From Gordius sp. MW1 (Eukaryota > Nematomorpha > Gordioida > Gordea > Gordiidae), in assembly GCA_964036665.1 (NCBI GenBank), contig OZ038530.1, forward strand, positions 22,280,001 through 22,344,000: a DNA stretch of 64,000 nt, read 5' to 3'. The notes below the pieces were generated by a model. That model was not told the DNA's origin. It was given only the letters and a program-made list of their open reading frames with translations, and searched no databases. The position numbers and the translations under genes are program-made. Of this stretch, positions 53,804 through 64,000 are shown piece by piece (position 1 is the first letter of the stretch; every line of letters starts with the position of its first letter).

Positions 53804-53998
53804 CATAGACTAGATAGACTGTTCATGTCATATTTTCCATAAAGTAAATTGTGTGTCGAATTTTTCTCCAATTGAGGACAACAACTGGTGTATTTCAACC
53901 ATGTCATTTTACACTATAACAGTCGATTTACCTTCCTCGCTAAACCAACGTTTATAAATTAATATTAAACAAAATATAGATGGCGCTATATTATTAAA
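53804..53998. mobile_element. Truncated CATAGACT-family MITE
   Basis: CATAGACTAGATAGACTGTT at the left, then CAATTGAGG ... CACTATAACAGTCGATTTAC and GATGGCGCTATATTATT as in 24970-25404. The right end is missing. Confidence 0.7.
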
Positions 53999-54119
53999 AG
54001 TAGCTGTTACAACTTTATTATAAGATAGTTAAATATTTCAAAAAGTTTTTTATATGGAGCTGTTAAATAAAATATATCTTTTAAAGTTATATTTTTAGTT
54101 TAAAATTGTTAACATGTAA

Positions 54120-54361
54120 CGAGTGAAAATGGATTTTTTTATTTCAAACTTATCCTAGTTGTAAATTACGAATAATAACAATCTAATGCATTTTATAGTT
54201 CGATAGTAAAATGATCTCCAAAAGTTTTACTTTAAAAAATCGAGTCGCGCTCGAATCGGGCCAAAAAAAGAGTCTTTCGGGCTCAGGCCGGGTTCGGGCA
54301 AAATGGGAATGAAGAAGTCGGGCCGGGCTCGGCCGAATAAATTTTATTTTGGAAGGCTCTA
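54120..54361. mobile_element. Right end of a GGGCC-rich hAT-like element
   Basis: Ends GGAAGGCTCTA (reverse TAGAGCCTTCC) after CGGGCTCAGGCCGGGTTCGG. The preceding TTATCCTAGTTGTAAATTAC also precedes the same arm at 63605-63847, so the two are related copies. No left end was found. Confidence 0.55.
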
Positions 54362-55481
54362 CCTAGGGATCCTATTTAGTGTGTAAAGTTTGGTAGGAAA
54401 ATGAAATCTTTTGCCCAATTACTGCTTGGATGATTGTTAGTGTCTTCACATGCGTGGTGTCGAACAGTAAGATTGTCATTGAAGTAACTGTTAGGGGGTA
54501 TTGTTAGATTAAGTAAATGGAAAGTGTTTGATGCTAATCAACGGTTGTTGCTGAAACCTTGGCCAACATACTTTCCAGTTTTGTTCGCACAATTATTTTA
54601 TGACAGGCTGGACGTGGTAAGGTTGTCCTGTTTATAAAGAAGGGAAAAAGAACAGTGCCGTAAAGGCGGGGGGGATTTTTATAAAAAAATATTATTTAGA
54701 TCTAAAGTATATATTCTATAGTTGTGCAACGTAACTGACCAAGTAAGACACTTATTAATTGCTATGCAATTTATTGGAATTAGCTCCCACTCCAGATGAA
54801 GTTCTTGAGATATTATCGCTGGGAAAAAGAAAATATAAAATTAATTTATAATGATTTTATTTTTTTATTTTTAATGTTGAAATAAAAATGCTATAAAAAC
54901 GGGCCAATCCATTTAATCTATTATTTTTTGACATAGTATTTCTTATATAAAGCTAATAGGTAAAGAAGAGTTGTGATTTTGGGCAATGATTACAATATTT
55001 ATAATCTGATAGGGCGTCCAAGGGATTCTTCCTTTATTTTATTTTCATTCGCGTTTCTTGCAAAACAATCAAAAAATTAGGAAATATTATTTGGAAATTT
55101 GCCAAAGCTCGTTTCTTGTCCAGAAACCGTTCATTTTCTTTGCATATCGAGGTTTCTTAAGTTCAAAATCATACAAATTAGCCTTAGGTTAGACTACTAT
55201 TGCTAAAGTTTCTGCCAACTGTTGACTTGCTGAAGTTCTAGTCCCTTTTTTGCAATTGCTTGCATAATATATTCAGATTGTCGTAGAGAAATGAGCAAAG
55301 TTGCAGTGCAACATCGTGATCATACCAGCTTGCTCAATTTCTCCTTATTTAATTTCTCTTCCACTTCTGACAACATTTCAATTAAAACTTCATGACGTTT
55401 GAATAGATTAAATGGATTGACACTTTTATTAGCGATTCATGGGCAATTAGCTTCTACTCCAAATGACGCTGGGAAAAAGAA
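54362..55481. other. Intergenic sequence
   Basis: No recognisable coding segment or complete element. A truncated TTAATTGCTATGCAATTTAT terminus occurs at about 54754-54773, and CCACTCCAGATGA / CTACTCCAAATGACGCTGGG recur at about 54788 and 55453. Confidence 0.4.
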
Positions 55482-56048
55482 TTAATTGCTATGCAATTTA
55501 TGGGCTCGTTTTTTGTTGTCCGTTGTCCGTCCGTTGTCCGTCCAATGTATATATTTAATTAAATTTAATTTCGGGCCTTCGGCCCTCGTGGGAAGGGGGA
55601 GGGGGGAAGGGAAGGGGGAACGACTCATCTATACTCCGTATAAATGTAGCATATTTGCTATGCAATTTATGGGCGAGAAAGGTGGGAAGGGGCGAGAATG
55701 CCTATAGTGGGGTATTAAATGCAAAATGATTAGTTAATTATTTCTACGAATTTTCCATTTAATTAAAAAAATTTTGCCCTCGCCGGGATTCGAACCCACA
55801 TTAGTAGAGGCATAGGCTTTTGTAGGGGCACAGGGACCCATATCATAGAGACATAGGCCATTGTAGGGGTGGGCATAGGGAAATTAACAATGTTAACCTA
55901 ATATAACTATTCAAAAACGAAAAAAAAATTCTATTTTTACTTTGGCCAAGGTCATTTTTTTCATTGGTCAGTAGCCAGCGGAAGGTCATATTATCAATGT
56001 TATTAACAAGAACAAAATATTAATTTAATTTAAAAAAAAAATAAAAAA

Positions 56049-56113
56049 CCGTGATGCGAACTCGTTACCTCCTGTTTACAAGCCGTGCGCTATAACCACT
56101 CACACCCTGCTGG
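56049..56113 (-). repeat. tRNA-like SINE head
   Basis: On the minus strand: GTGTGAGTGGTTATAGCGCA (A-box-like D arm), CGGCTTGTAAACAGGAGG (anticodon-like loop TTGTAAA) and GAGTTCGCATC (B-box-like T arm), followed by a T-run. Acceptor and T stems pair poorly, so it is a tRNA-derived SINE head rather than a working tRNA gene. A second tRNA-like piece lies at about 58553-58603 (minus). Confidence 0.55.
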
Positions 56114-57250
56114 TATTAAAATGGTAGAAGTTTTTATGTTATTTATATAGATAATGAAATAATATATTAACAATTTAGTTGTAAATAACTGTCATAACAA
56201 CCCCCAAAGAAATATTTAATTTATATATTCAAAATAGTGCAATTTTATAAATGCAAAACAAATCATGGGCATTATTTAGAAAATAAAAATGAGTAAGGCA
56301 GGGGGGCAGCTACCCCCCCCCCCCCCCTCCAAATTTATAAGTGTCTATATATGTAATGCATTATTGATGATTTTTCAAAATCCTAATTCCACCCACTCAT
56401 ACTAAATCATATCTGGACTTTTGTCCCCTCCCCCACGTTTTATTTAATTTGTGCCTTTCCCATGAAAAGAAAAATCAAGTTTATTAAGCAAAGAAACAAA
56501 AAATTAGTTAGGGGTAATAGTCATTAAAACACTTCAGCAATAGGCGTTTTTTGATCATCAAATTAATAACTAATTAGCAAAATATTCAAGAATTTGTTTC
56601 ATATTTTATAATGATTTTGGAAGAAGCATTTTGAAATTTGACCCTTTTAACAAATATAAATTATTATGAAAAAATAGGGGGCCGAAAAAAAATTATAAAA
56701 TATTTGGGGGCGGGGGGTGGCCGCGTGTATAAAAAGGTTAAAAATCACTGCCTTTCTGATGATTACAGATGAAAAATACTAAAATTGATAGCTATTAGTA
56801 TTTTAATTTCTAAAAAACCTTATATTAATGAATTTATCTCATTCTTAAATTCCTTTGAAATTTACTAGGACATGAATAAGTGAGCCTTACAAGATCAAAA
56901 TGCGTTTAAGCAAAAACTCAGTTTTCAAACCTCTTTGAAATGTAGTATTTCTAAAAAATTCTAACGCTTTAATGGAGCAGCCTTTTATCATAAAAATTTT
57001 TAGTGGAAATTAGAGAGTATAAATACTAAATCCTGCTATATATACAAAAATAAATGTAAGGTTAGACTTTTTGACCTGTTTTGATTAAAATTATTTAAAT
57101 TGAATGATAAGTTATACATGCAAACATATGCAGTATTATTTATATAAGCTCAAGGACACCTCTATATAGCTATTACCAACAATCCAAATATAACAGGCAA
57201 CGTACAATTTTATTGAAGGCTATCGCTCATATAAATTGACTAAAATTAGC
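56114..57250. other. AT-rich interior of the composite block
   Basis: No gene recognised. G/C runs at 56299-56325 and 56697-56715 suggest decayed GGGCGTAGC-type MITEs. Confidence 0.4.
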
Positions 57251-57254
57251 ATTT

Positions 57255-57620
57255 ACTTAAAATTAATTTGGCCAATGGTCATTTTTTTTATTGGTCAGTA
57301 CCAAGAGACGGTCTATAAATACATACGAGTCAAAAAAAAACGAGAAAAAGAATTTCGAATCACAATTTAACCAATGGTCATTTTTTCCATTGGTCAGTAC
57401 CAAGAGACTGTCTTTAAGTACATACGAGTCAAAAAAAACGAAAAAAATATCGAATCACATTTTGGCCAATGGTCATTTTTTACCATTGGTCAGTACCAAG
57501 AGACGGTCTATAAATACATACGAGTCAGAAAAAACGAGAAAAAAAATTTCGAATCACATTTTGACCAATGGTCATTTTTTTCATTGGTCAGTAGCCAGCG
57601 GACGGTCAAAAAGTCATATT
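57255..57620 (-). repeat. Hairpin minisatellite, reverse orientation
   Basis: Four units of about 105 bp with GGCCAATGGTCATTTTTT then ATTGGTCAGTACCAAGAGAC and TACATACGAGTC. It is the reverse-strand form of the 5805-6480 family and keeps the CCAATGG/CCATTGG hairpin. The 121- and 84-codon open frames here are repeat translations. Confidence 0.78.
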
Positions 57621-57639
57621 ATCCATGATATTAACAAGA

Positions 57640-58500
57640 ACAATATATTAATTTAATTAAAAAAAAAAATAAAAAAATTTGCCCCCTCCGGGAATCGACC
57701 CACATCAATAGAGGCATAGGCTTTTGTAGGGGCACAGGGACCCATATCAATATAGGCGTAGGCCCTTGTAGGGAAGGGCATAGGGTAATTATCAATGTTA
57801 ACCAATTCAAAAACGAAAAAATAAAATTTCGATTTATTTGACCACTGGTCATTTTTTTCATTGGTCAGTAGCCAGAACACTGTCAAAAAGTCATATTATC
57901 AATTGTATTAACAAGAACAAAATATTAATTTAATTTAAAAAAAAATAAAAATTTTGCCCTCTCCGGGATTCGAACCCACATTAGTAAAGGCATAGGCTTT
58001 TGTAGGGGCACAGGGACCCATATCAGTAGAGGCATAGGCCCTTGTAGGGGAGGGCATAAGATAATTATCAATGTTAACCAATTCAAAAAAGAAAAAAGAA
58101 AATTTCGATTTATTTGGCCAATGGTTATTTTTTTCATTGGTCAGTAGCCAGCGGACGGTCAAAAAATCATATTATCAATGGTATTAACAAGAACAAAATA
58201 TTAATTCAATTTAAAAAAAAAATTTTGCCCTCTCCGGGATTCGAACCCACATTAGTAAAGGCATAGGCTTTTGTAGGGGCACAGGGACCCATATCAGTAG
58301 AGGCATGGGCTTTTGTAGGGGCACAGGGACCCATATCAGTAGAGGCGTAGGCCCTTGTAGGGAAGGGCATTATCAATATTAACCTAATATACCCAATTCA
58401 AAAACGAAAAAATAAAATTTTGATTTATTTGCCCAATGGTCATTTTTTCATTGGTCAGTAGCCAGCGGACGGTCACAAAGTCATATTATTAATGGTATTA
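57640..58500 (-). repeat. B-box repeat units in tandem
   Basis: Three or four copies of a ~250-bp unit containing, on the minus strand, CATTGATAATTACCC, CTACAAGGGCCTA, tandem GGGTCCCTGTGCCCCTACAA, GTGGGTTCGAATCCCGGAGA, a T-run and one minisatellite unit. A perfect B box is present in most copies but no A box is evident. Confidence 0.65.
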
Positions 58501-58956
58501 ACAAGAACAAAATATTAATTTAATTTAAAAAAATTAAAAAAAAAAATTCGTCCTCTCCCTGGCTTGAACCCGAAACCTCCAGGTCACAAAGCTGGCGCCA
58601 ATAAGTTGGTGGACAACGGACAACGGACGGACAACAAAAAACGAACCCATAAATTGCATAGCAATTAATATTTTGTTCTTGTTAATACCATTGATAATAT
58701 GACTTTTTGACCGTCGCAGGCTACTGACCATTAAAAAAAATAAACATTGGCCACATAAATCGAAATTTTTTTTTCGTTTTTGAATAAGTTAACATTGATA
58801 ATCACCTTATGCCCTCCACTACAAGGGCCTATGCACTGGTATGGGTCCCTGTGCCCCTACAAAAGTTTATTAATTGCTATGCAATTTATGGGCTCACTTT
58901 CCATTTTCCGAATGTAATGTCACGCACCGAATGTCTTGCACCGAATGTCTTGTCAC

Positions 58957-59743
58957 CAGGGGTTTGTCCCGAACCTGAACCCGAACCGGATAAAACCCGA
59001 TGTTTTACAAAACCCGAACCCAAACCCGAACCCATTTTTAAAAATACCCTTAAAACCCGAACCCGAACCCGGTAAATACAAAAAGGGGTCGGGTTCGGGT
59101 TTTTAATTCAAAAATATATTGTGAATGGAATTGAATATTTCAGTTTTCTCTATCATGAGAATGTAACGAAACGAAGAAAACCATATGATTTAATTTCAAT
59201 ATTTTTATGTTTTCGGCATTTTTCATTCATTAATCAATACAAATTATCTTAAGAATTATTTGTAAGTATATTATATATAATTGATATTTAGACTATAATT
59301 TATATAATAATTGTAAAATACTTTAAATATACGTACTTTAACATTTAATATATAGAAATATCAGATGTTTTATTATAATTTTAAATTTGTTTCTCACTTG
59401 TTTGTAAAATTTACTGAGGTCTAATTATTATACAATTTTTAAATAAGAATAGGACATATATTTTATTATTCTCTTTTAGAGTCTAAAAATGGTGAAGGAT
59501 AATAACCTTATTAAACAATTGGCATGTGAATTGAATTAGGTGCTATTTAAAAATTAAGTTAACTATTCAATAATTTTTTGAAGGTAAAAATGTATTATTA
59601 GTATAATAAAATTTCTTGAACCCGAACCTGTACCTGAACCCGGTTTCAAAATTTATGCCAAACCCGAACACGAACCCGATTTCAAAATTTATGCCAAACC
59701 CGAACACGAACCCAATTTTATTTTGGGCGGGTTCAAACCCCTG
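58957..59743. mobile_element. hAT-like element with CCCGAACC arms
   Basis: Ends CAGGGGTTTG on both sides (left continues TCCCGAACC, right AACCCGCCC) with perfect 8-bp duplications CTTGTCAC at 58949-58956 and 59744-59751. Arms are CCCGAACCCGAACCC repeats; the centre is AT-rich with no coding. The target sequence GAATGTCTTGTCACG is intact at 60115-60146. Confidence 0.9.
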
Positions 59744-60219
59744 CTTGTCACGCTTTTTTAACAGTATAGATATTGCTATTATTAATTTAACTAGTTTTTG
59801 GGTTCGAATTCCGGTTAATTTATTAATTGCTATGCAATTTATGGGCTTGTTTTTTGCTGTCCGTCCGTTGTCCCTTCGTTACCCTCCACTGTTTTTTATC
59901 GATTTTTAAAAAAATTAATGCACAAGAGGTGCCCCACCCCTCATCTCTATCTCCCTCGCTGTGTTAGAATAGTAATACATACGCTTGTCTCCTCTCCACT
60001 CTCTCTCGTTTTCGATTTTTCGGGCGGGGTCGGGTTTTAATAATATTAATTGCTATGCAATTTATGGGCTCACTTTCCATTTTATTTTGTCCCGCTATTC
60101 GGTGTCTTGCACCGAATGTCTTGTCTTGCACCGAATGTCTTGTCACGTTGTTTACTTTTAATTTTTGTTAATTTAACTAGTTTTTGGGTTCGAATCCCTA
60201 GTTTTTTTGACTCTTATGA
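59744..60219 (+). repeat. Composite-family fragments
   Basis: Two TTAATTGCTATGCAATTTAT termini (59824 and 60047), GAGGTGCCCCACCCCTCATC at 59925, a duplicated GCACCGAATGTCTTGTC near 60110-60146 and a B box GGTTCGAATCC at 60187-60197. Non-coding. Confidence 0.65.
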
Positions 60220-61075
60220 TTGTTCTTGTTACTACCATTGATAATAAGACTTTTTGGCCGTCCGTTGGGTGCTGACCAATGAAAAAAATGACCATTGGCC
60301 AAAATGTGAATCCAAGTTTTTTTTTCGTTTTTTTTACTATTATAATTGTTCCTGTTACTACCATTGCTATTATGACATTCTGGCCGTCCGGTGCCTGACC
60401 GATGGAAAAAAATGACCATTGGCCAAAATGGGAATCAAAATATTTTTTCCGTTTTTTTTGGCTAACATTGATAATTACCCTATGCCCTCCCTTAGCAGAG
60501 CCTATGCCTCTACTGATATGGGTCCCTGTGCCCCCCCCCCTACAAAAGCCTATCTCCTGATGTGGGTTCGAATCCCGGAGAGGCCAAATTTTTTTTTTTT
60601 TTAAATTAATATATTGTTCTTGTTAATACCATTGATAATAAGACTTTTTGGCCGTCCGTTGGCTGCTGACCAATGGAATGAAATGACCATTGGCCAAAAT
60701 GTGAATAAAAATTTTTTTTCGTTTTTTTTTGACTATTATGATTGTTCTTGTTAATACCATTGATAATATGGCTTTTTGGCAGTCCGTTGGCTGCTGACCA
60801 ATGGAAGAAAATGACCATTAGCCAAAATGTGAATTAAAAATTTTTTTTCGTTTTTTTTTGACTCTTATGAATTTAAACCACTTTTACCGTGTCCTGGCTG
60901 CTGACCAATAAAAAAAATGACCATTGGCCAATATGTGAATCGAAATTTTTTTTTCTTTTTTTTTGACTCTTAAGAATTTATATCCACTTTTACCGTATCC
61001 TGGCTGCTGACCAATGAAAAAACCATTGGCTAAACTGTGAAACGAAGTTTTTTTTCGTTTTTTTTCGACTCTTTT
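60220..61075 (+). repeat. Hairpin minisatellite, forward
   Basis: About seven units with the CCAATGG / CCATTGGCC hairpin, broken at 60470-60610 by a B-box repeat (GGTTCGAATCC at 60565-60575) and a T-run. Confidence 0.78.
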
Positions 61076-61311
61076 TGTATAAGTAATTAACTAATCATTT
61101 TGCATTTAATACCCCCCTATAGGCATTCTCGCCCCTTCCCACCTTTCTCGCCCAAAAATTGCATAGCAAATATGCTACTTTTATACAGAGTATAGAAGAG
61201 TTCGCCCTTCCCTTCCCCTCTTCCCTTCCCTTACCCCCTTCCCTTACCCCCTTCCCTTCCCTCCTTCCCTTCCCCCTCCCTCTTTCCACGAGGGCCGAAG
61301 GCCCGAGTTAA
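61076..61311 (+). repeat. 3' part of a composite unit with pyrimidine tract
   Basis: Same order as the end of each 5425-10950 unit: ATTCTCGCCCCTTCCCACC, AAAATTGCATAGCAAATATG, a CCCTTCCCTT tract (61201-61287) and ACGAGGGCCGAAGGCCCGAG. Confidence 0.7.
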
Positions 61312-61506
61312 TTATTAAATATCGAGTTGAGTTTATTTATATATTTTATGAAATATTAGTTTGCTTTAGTTCAATTTTAGGCCTGACTCAGGCCTCAAGT
61401 TGGGTCGCCTCATCAGGCCTGACCCGAGAACAAGGCTTGATTATTTTATAAAACTCTGACCCAGCCCCAAACCCGATTGGGTCGGGGCGGCCCGTGCAGG
61501 GCTCTA
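61312..61506. mobile_element. hAT-like arm ending TAGAGCCCTGCACGGGCC
   Basis: The right end of a GGGCC-rich element; the sequence at 62626-62816 is its inverted counterpart (shared TTAGTTTGCTTTAGTT and GGCCTGA repeats). The left end is not visible. Confidence 0.6.
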
Positions 61507-62620
61507 TCCCTAGGGAACCAAAAGAAACTTTCAGCGCTCTTTTTAATAGAATCCTCATATCTTTCAACAAAAACCTTGACAATCTAGAAGAGTGGAAAAA
61601 TCTTTTCGCTATATGTTTGCATACCTTAGCAATACCACGATCCAAAATCGCACAAATATTTAAGACCCCTAAAGAATCAATCCTAAGTTTTGTCTCACAT
61701 AAGCCTTTTCTGCTCTCAAAAGAGTCACATAAACATAAGCCTTTATTGGATTTAAGATCTAAGTCAATGGCTAACAAAATTAATTATTTGAAAATAGCTC
61801 GGCTCTCACTATTCTAAGTTTGTCCTATTTGATTGCACCTCCTAACAAAAGCTTTAACCCCCTTACTGCTGGAAAACCAACCTACATCATCGACTTTTCT
61901 GTTTAAGAAGTCACAAATTCAATAAATTCTTTCAAAAAAGATTCAGCAGGGTATCCGCCCGACCTGCTAATCCCGAAAATAAAACACGCTTTGCGTGCAT
62001 CGCCCATCTTTGGCTGTCTCGAGCAACTAAATTTAATCGAACGAAACATTCAGACTCTTCGAAACCTGCTTAAATATAATGTTAGCTCCCGTCCAATGGT
62101 TCCAATCATCCCTCCCTTCTAAGAGTGACGAAATGGTATTAGATCTGCGCAACAGATAACATTAACAGGTTTTATATCTTCGCGCATGAGTACTGATCCA
62201 CTTATCTCTGGCAAGACATGCCTCCTAGACCCGCACCTCCAGGAGGCTCTCCACAGGTTAGATGCAGACAATATCGAGTCGGCCGAACGACCACTGGGCC
62301 AGATACAAAATTAATGGGACTTTCCTTTAATAGCACGGTGCGTAGCTTTTTTCGAACGAACTATCTCAGGTAAAACGCCTTTTCAATTAGGCTTCTTATA
62401 AGAGCGGTTACAAATGACCCGATGCAATGCCGAGCATTAATTTGGGACTTCATATGTCTGGGAAAGGGTTAAGCATTAGGCCTCCGTTTCGGCTGTGACA
62501 TCGTATCCCATTCGTATGCGATCTCTGCAAACAGTCGGCTAAACCAAATGGACATCATCTCCATTGCAAACCCAGTAAAGGCCGCAACTCCAGGCACACG
62601 GCGATAACCAAAATCGGCCA
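61507..62620 (+). pseudogene. Retroelement ORF remnant (N- and C-terminal parts)
   Basis: Begins PREPKETFSALFNRILISFN with LEEWKNLFAICLHTLAIP, then out of frame FKKDSAGYPPDLLIPKIKHA, AERPLGQIQN and WDFPLIARC, LGLRFGCDIV and, in another frame, CDLCKQSAKPNGHHLHCKPS then KGRNSRHTAI. These are the N-terminal and C-terminal parts (zinc-knuckle-like CxxC-H-C with GR-x-x-RH) of the RT element type found at 52960-53695; the catalytic RT core is missing here. Many stops and frameshifts. Confidence 0.7.
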
Positions 62621-62625
62621 GTGTA

Positions 62626-63847
62626 TAGAACCCTGAGGGGACCGCCCGAAGCCCGTCTCGACCCGAAGGGCTTCGGGCCGGAATCGGGGAGAAATTAATA
62701 AAACAATCGGGCCTGAAGCCTGATGAGTTGGCCCGACCCGAGGCCCGAGCTCGGCAACTAAAGCAAACTAATCTTTTATAAAATATGATTTGAACAAACT
62801 TAACCCGATATTAAATAATTATCTTCGTACACCATACATATTATAGCATCCGAACTTCAGCTTTTTTGATCTAAATTGCAAATCTTACTCTAGTATTTTA
62901 AATATTTTAATACTGGCTGTTACTTTAGAAATAAAATAAGGAAATATAAATGTCATTGTATAAATACGGTGGATTTGGATTGATAGCGTAGGTAGAGGGA
63001 AATGGAACGCAATATTTCGGACACTTATGGTCCATCTTCAGGAAAAAAAAGGAGAAGATGAAGTCACAAAAAATAAAAAAGAAGTAAAGTGATTATAACA
63101 ACGATGATATAGATACAAAAAAAAATTACAAAAACTGGTTATAGCGAGAAATTAACAATAGCGATTGTAGGGATGGATGTTTTTTATAAGAATAGAGTAG
63201 ATACATATGGAGATAGGAAAAAGGTGCGAAAAAAGTAAATAGCTAAATAATAAGAGAAAAGGGGGGAGGGAACACAGTTATTTAATATATAAATATAATA
63301 ACTGTGCTTAACAAATTATAGTTTTAAGTATTGAACGGGTAGGTAGACATAGTGAATAATATAAAAATATGTGTGGATATATGGGCTTGTGGTAATGAAA
63401 TTGGATGGTGGTTGATTTTGTTTGTTTGTTTTTTGGGCTTGACGCGGTCCATTAAAACGCTTTCTACGAGCTTCCTTTGTTGTATTGCGCTATGTGAATG
63501 GCAGTCGGGTTATCCAATCTGCCATGTTGAATCTTTAACGATAGTTAGGCTTAGAATAAGGCGGAGTAGGTCGCGCATTTTTGGAGCTTTGTGTCAGTGT
63601 TCTTTTATCCTAGTTTTAAATTACGAGTAATAACAATTCGATGCATTATGCATTTATATGGTGACATAATTTTTAAAAAATTTTAAATAAATTTTTAAGA
63701 GTTTCTATTTTGAAATTCGGGATGGACTCGGGTAGGGCCAAAAATAAAAAAGTCGTTCGGGCTCGGGCCAAGCTCGGTGAAAATAAAAACTAAGCCGTCG
63801 GGCTCAGGCCGGGCTCGGGCAGAAAAAATTTGATTTTGCAGGCTCTA
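62626..63847. mobile_element. GGGCC-rich hAT-like element
   Basis: Left TAGAACCCTGAGGGGACCG, right (reverse) TAGAGCCTGCAAAATC; arms are CCCGA/GGGCC repeats. The flanking 8-mers (CCAGTGTA, AACACAAT) do not match, so these may be ends of two different copies. A 92-codon frame at 63352-63630 has no recognisable domain. Confidence 0.5.
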
Positions 63848-64000
63848 AACACAATATTTCAAAATGGTAATCTATATATGCTTTATATTTATATGAAATT
63901 TTTATCATAATTTCTATATAAGTTCAAGATCCTCCTATATGTAATAAAAAAAATTTAAACGTACTCTTTTTCAATTTCTCCGCCATTTTCACCTTACATT
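63848..64000. other. AT-rich window end
   Basis: Nothing recognised. Confidence 0.4.

Larger units (their letters stand above)
55482..58668 (-). repeat. Composite repeat block with ~50-bp terminal inverted repeats
   Basis: Left end TTAATTGCTATGCAATTTAT with GGGCTCGTTTTTTGTTGTCC; the right end at 58615-58668 is its inverse (CGGACGGACAACAAAAAACG ... AAATTGCATAGCAATTAA). The block contains, in reverse orientation, the components of the 5425-10950 units: the GAGGGCCGAAGGCCC-type palindrome, purine tract, B-box repeats (GGATTCGAACC at 55786, 57966 and 58237), AGGCATAGGCTTTTGTAGGG repeats and minisatellite units. This looks like several insertions of one composite family. Confidence 0.65.

Noticed and set aside
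56049..56113. Functional tRNA gene
   Set aside because: A- and B-box-like arms are present but acceptor and T stems do not pair well, and the piece sits in a dispersed repeat.
61388..61777. 129-codon minus-strand open frame
   Set aside because: Antisense to the retroelement remnant and the GGGCC hAT arm; no domain.
63352..63630. 92-codon plus-strand open frame
   Set aside because: Inside a hAT-like element, no family resemblance and no supporting splice or start context.

Overview
This window looks like nuclear DNA of an invertebrate animal: strongly AT-rich, gene-poor, and packed with nested DNA transposons, satellites and minisatellites. The evidence is GT-AG split genes, an IGHMBP2-type helicase gene, a seven-transmembrane receptor, hAT, Tc1/mariner and Helitron elements, and tRNA-derived B-box repeats. 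I see no rRNA gene, intact tRNA gene, CRISPR array or bacterial operon. The lineage cannot be fixed from sequence alone. Two 37-nt introns at the 5' end of a gene whose later introns are long recall flatworm-like gene architecture, but that is only a hint.

Layout. At 85-910 lies a fold-back array of C-tract/G-tract units. At 1670-2490 (+) are the last three exons of a gene, none of which stands out as a long open frame. From 3281 to 25490 runs one large composite satellite array, broken by separate insertions: a 5.5-kb block of three tandem repeat units (5425-10950), a fold-back hAT element (11399-13302, itself carrying a MITE), two pogo-like elements at the same satellite position (16243-17701 and 22899-24371), a 3.1-kb hAT element with a broken transposase (19353-22480) and a MITE (24970-25404). 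Most of these have exact target-site duplications, and uninterrupted satellite copies nearby act as empty-site controls. From 26136 to 32237 come Helitron ends, further MITEs and a large inverted repeat.

The main gene is at 33656-47790 (+). I assembled twelve exons whose splice phases all agree into a single reading frame of about 795 codons (or 830 with the alternative donor for exon 11). It is an SF1 RNA/DNA helicase of the IGHMBP2 (SMUBP2) type with N-terminal region and motifs I, Ia, II, III, IV, V and VI in order. Its introns are full of transposons: one hAT MITE family occurs in six of eleven introns, and intron 8 holds two head-to-head Helitron remnants with PIF1-like helicase sequence. 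Further on is an apparently intronless, atypical rhodopsin-like GPCR (50822-52345, +; the likely real start is Met53 at 50978).

The right end (52950-64000) holds remnants of one kind of reverse-transcriptase element in two places, a composite inverted-repeat block with tRNA-like pieces (55482-58668), hairpin minisatellites, a hAT element with a perfect 8-bp duplication (58957-59743), and CCCGA/GGGCC-rich hAT-like elements. The two recognisable cellular genes, plus the partial one at the left, have no evident functional link; the window's main interest is its layered transposon history.
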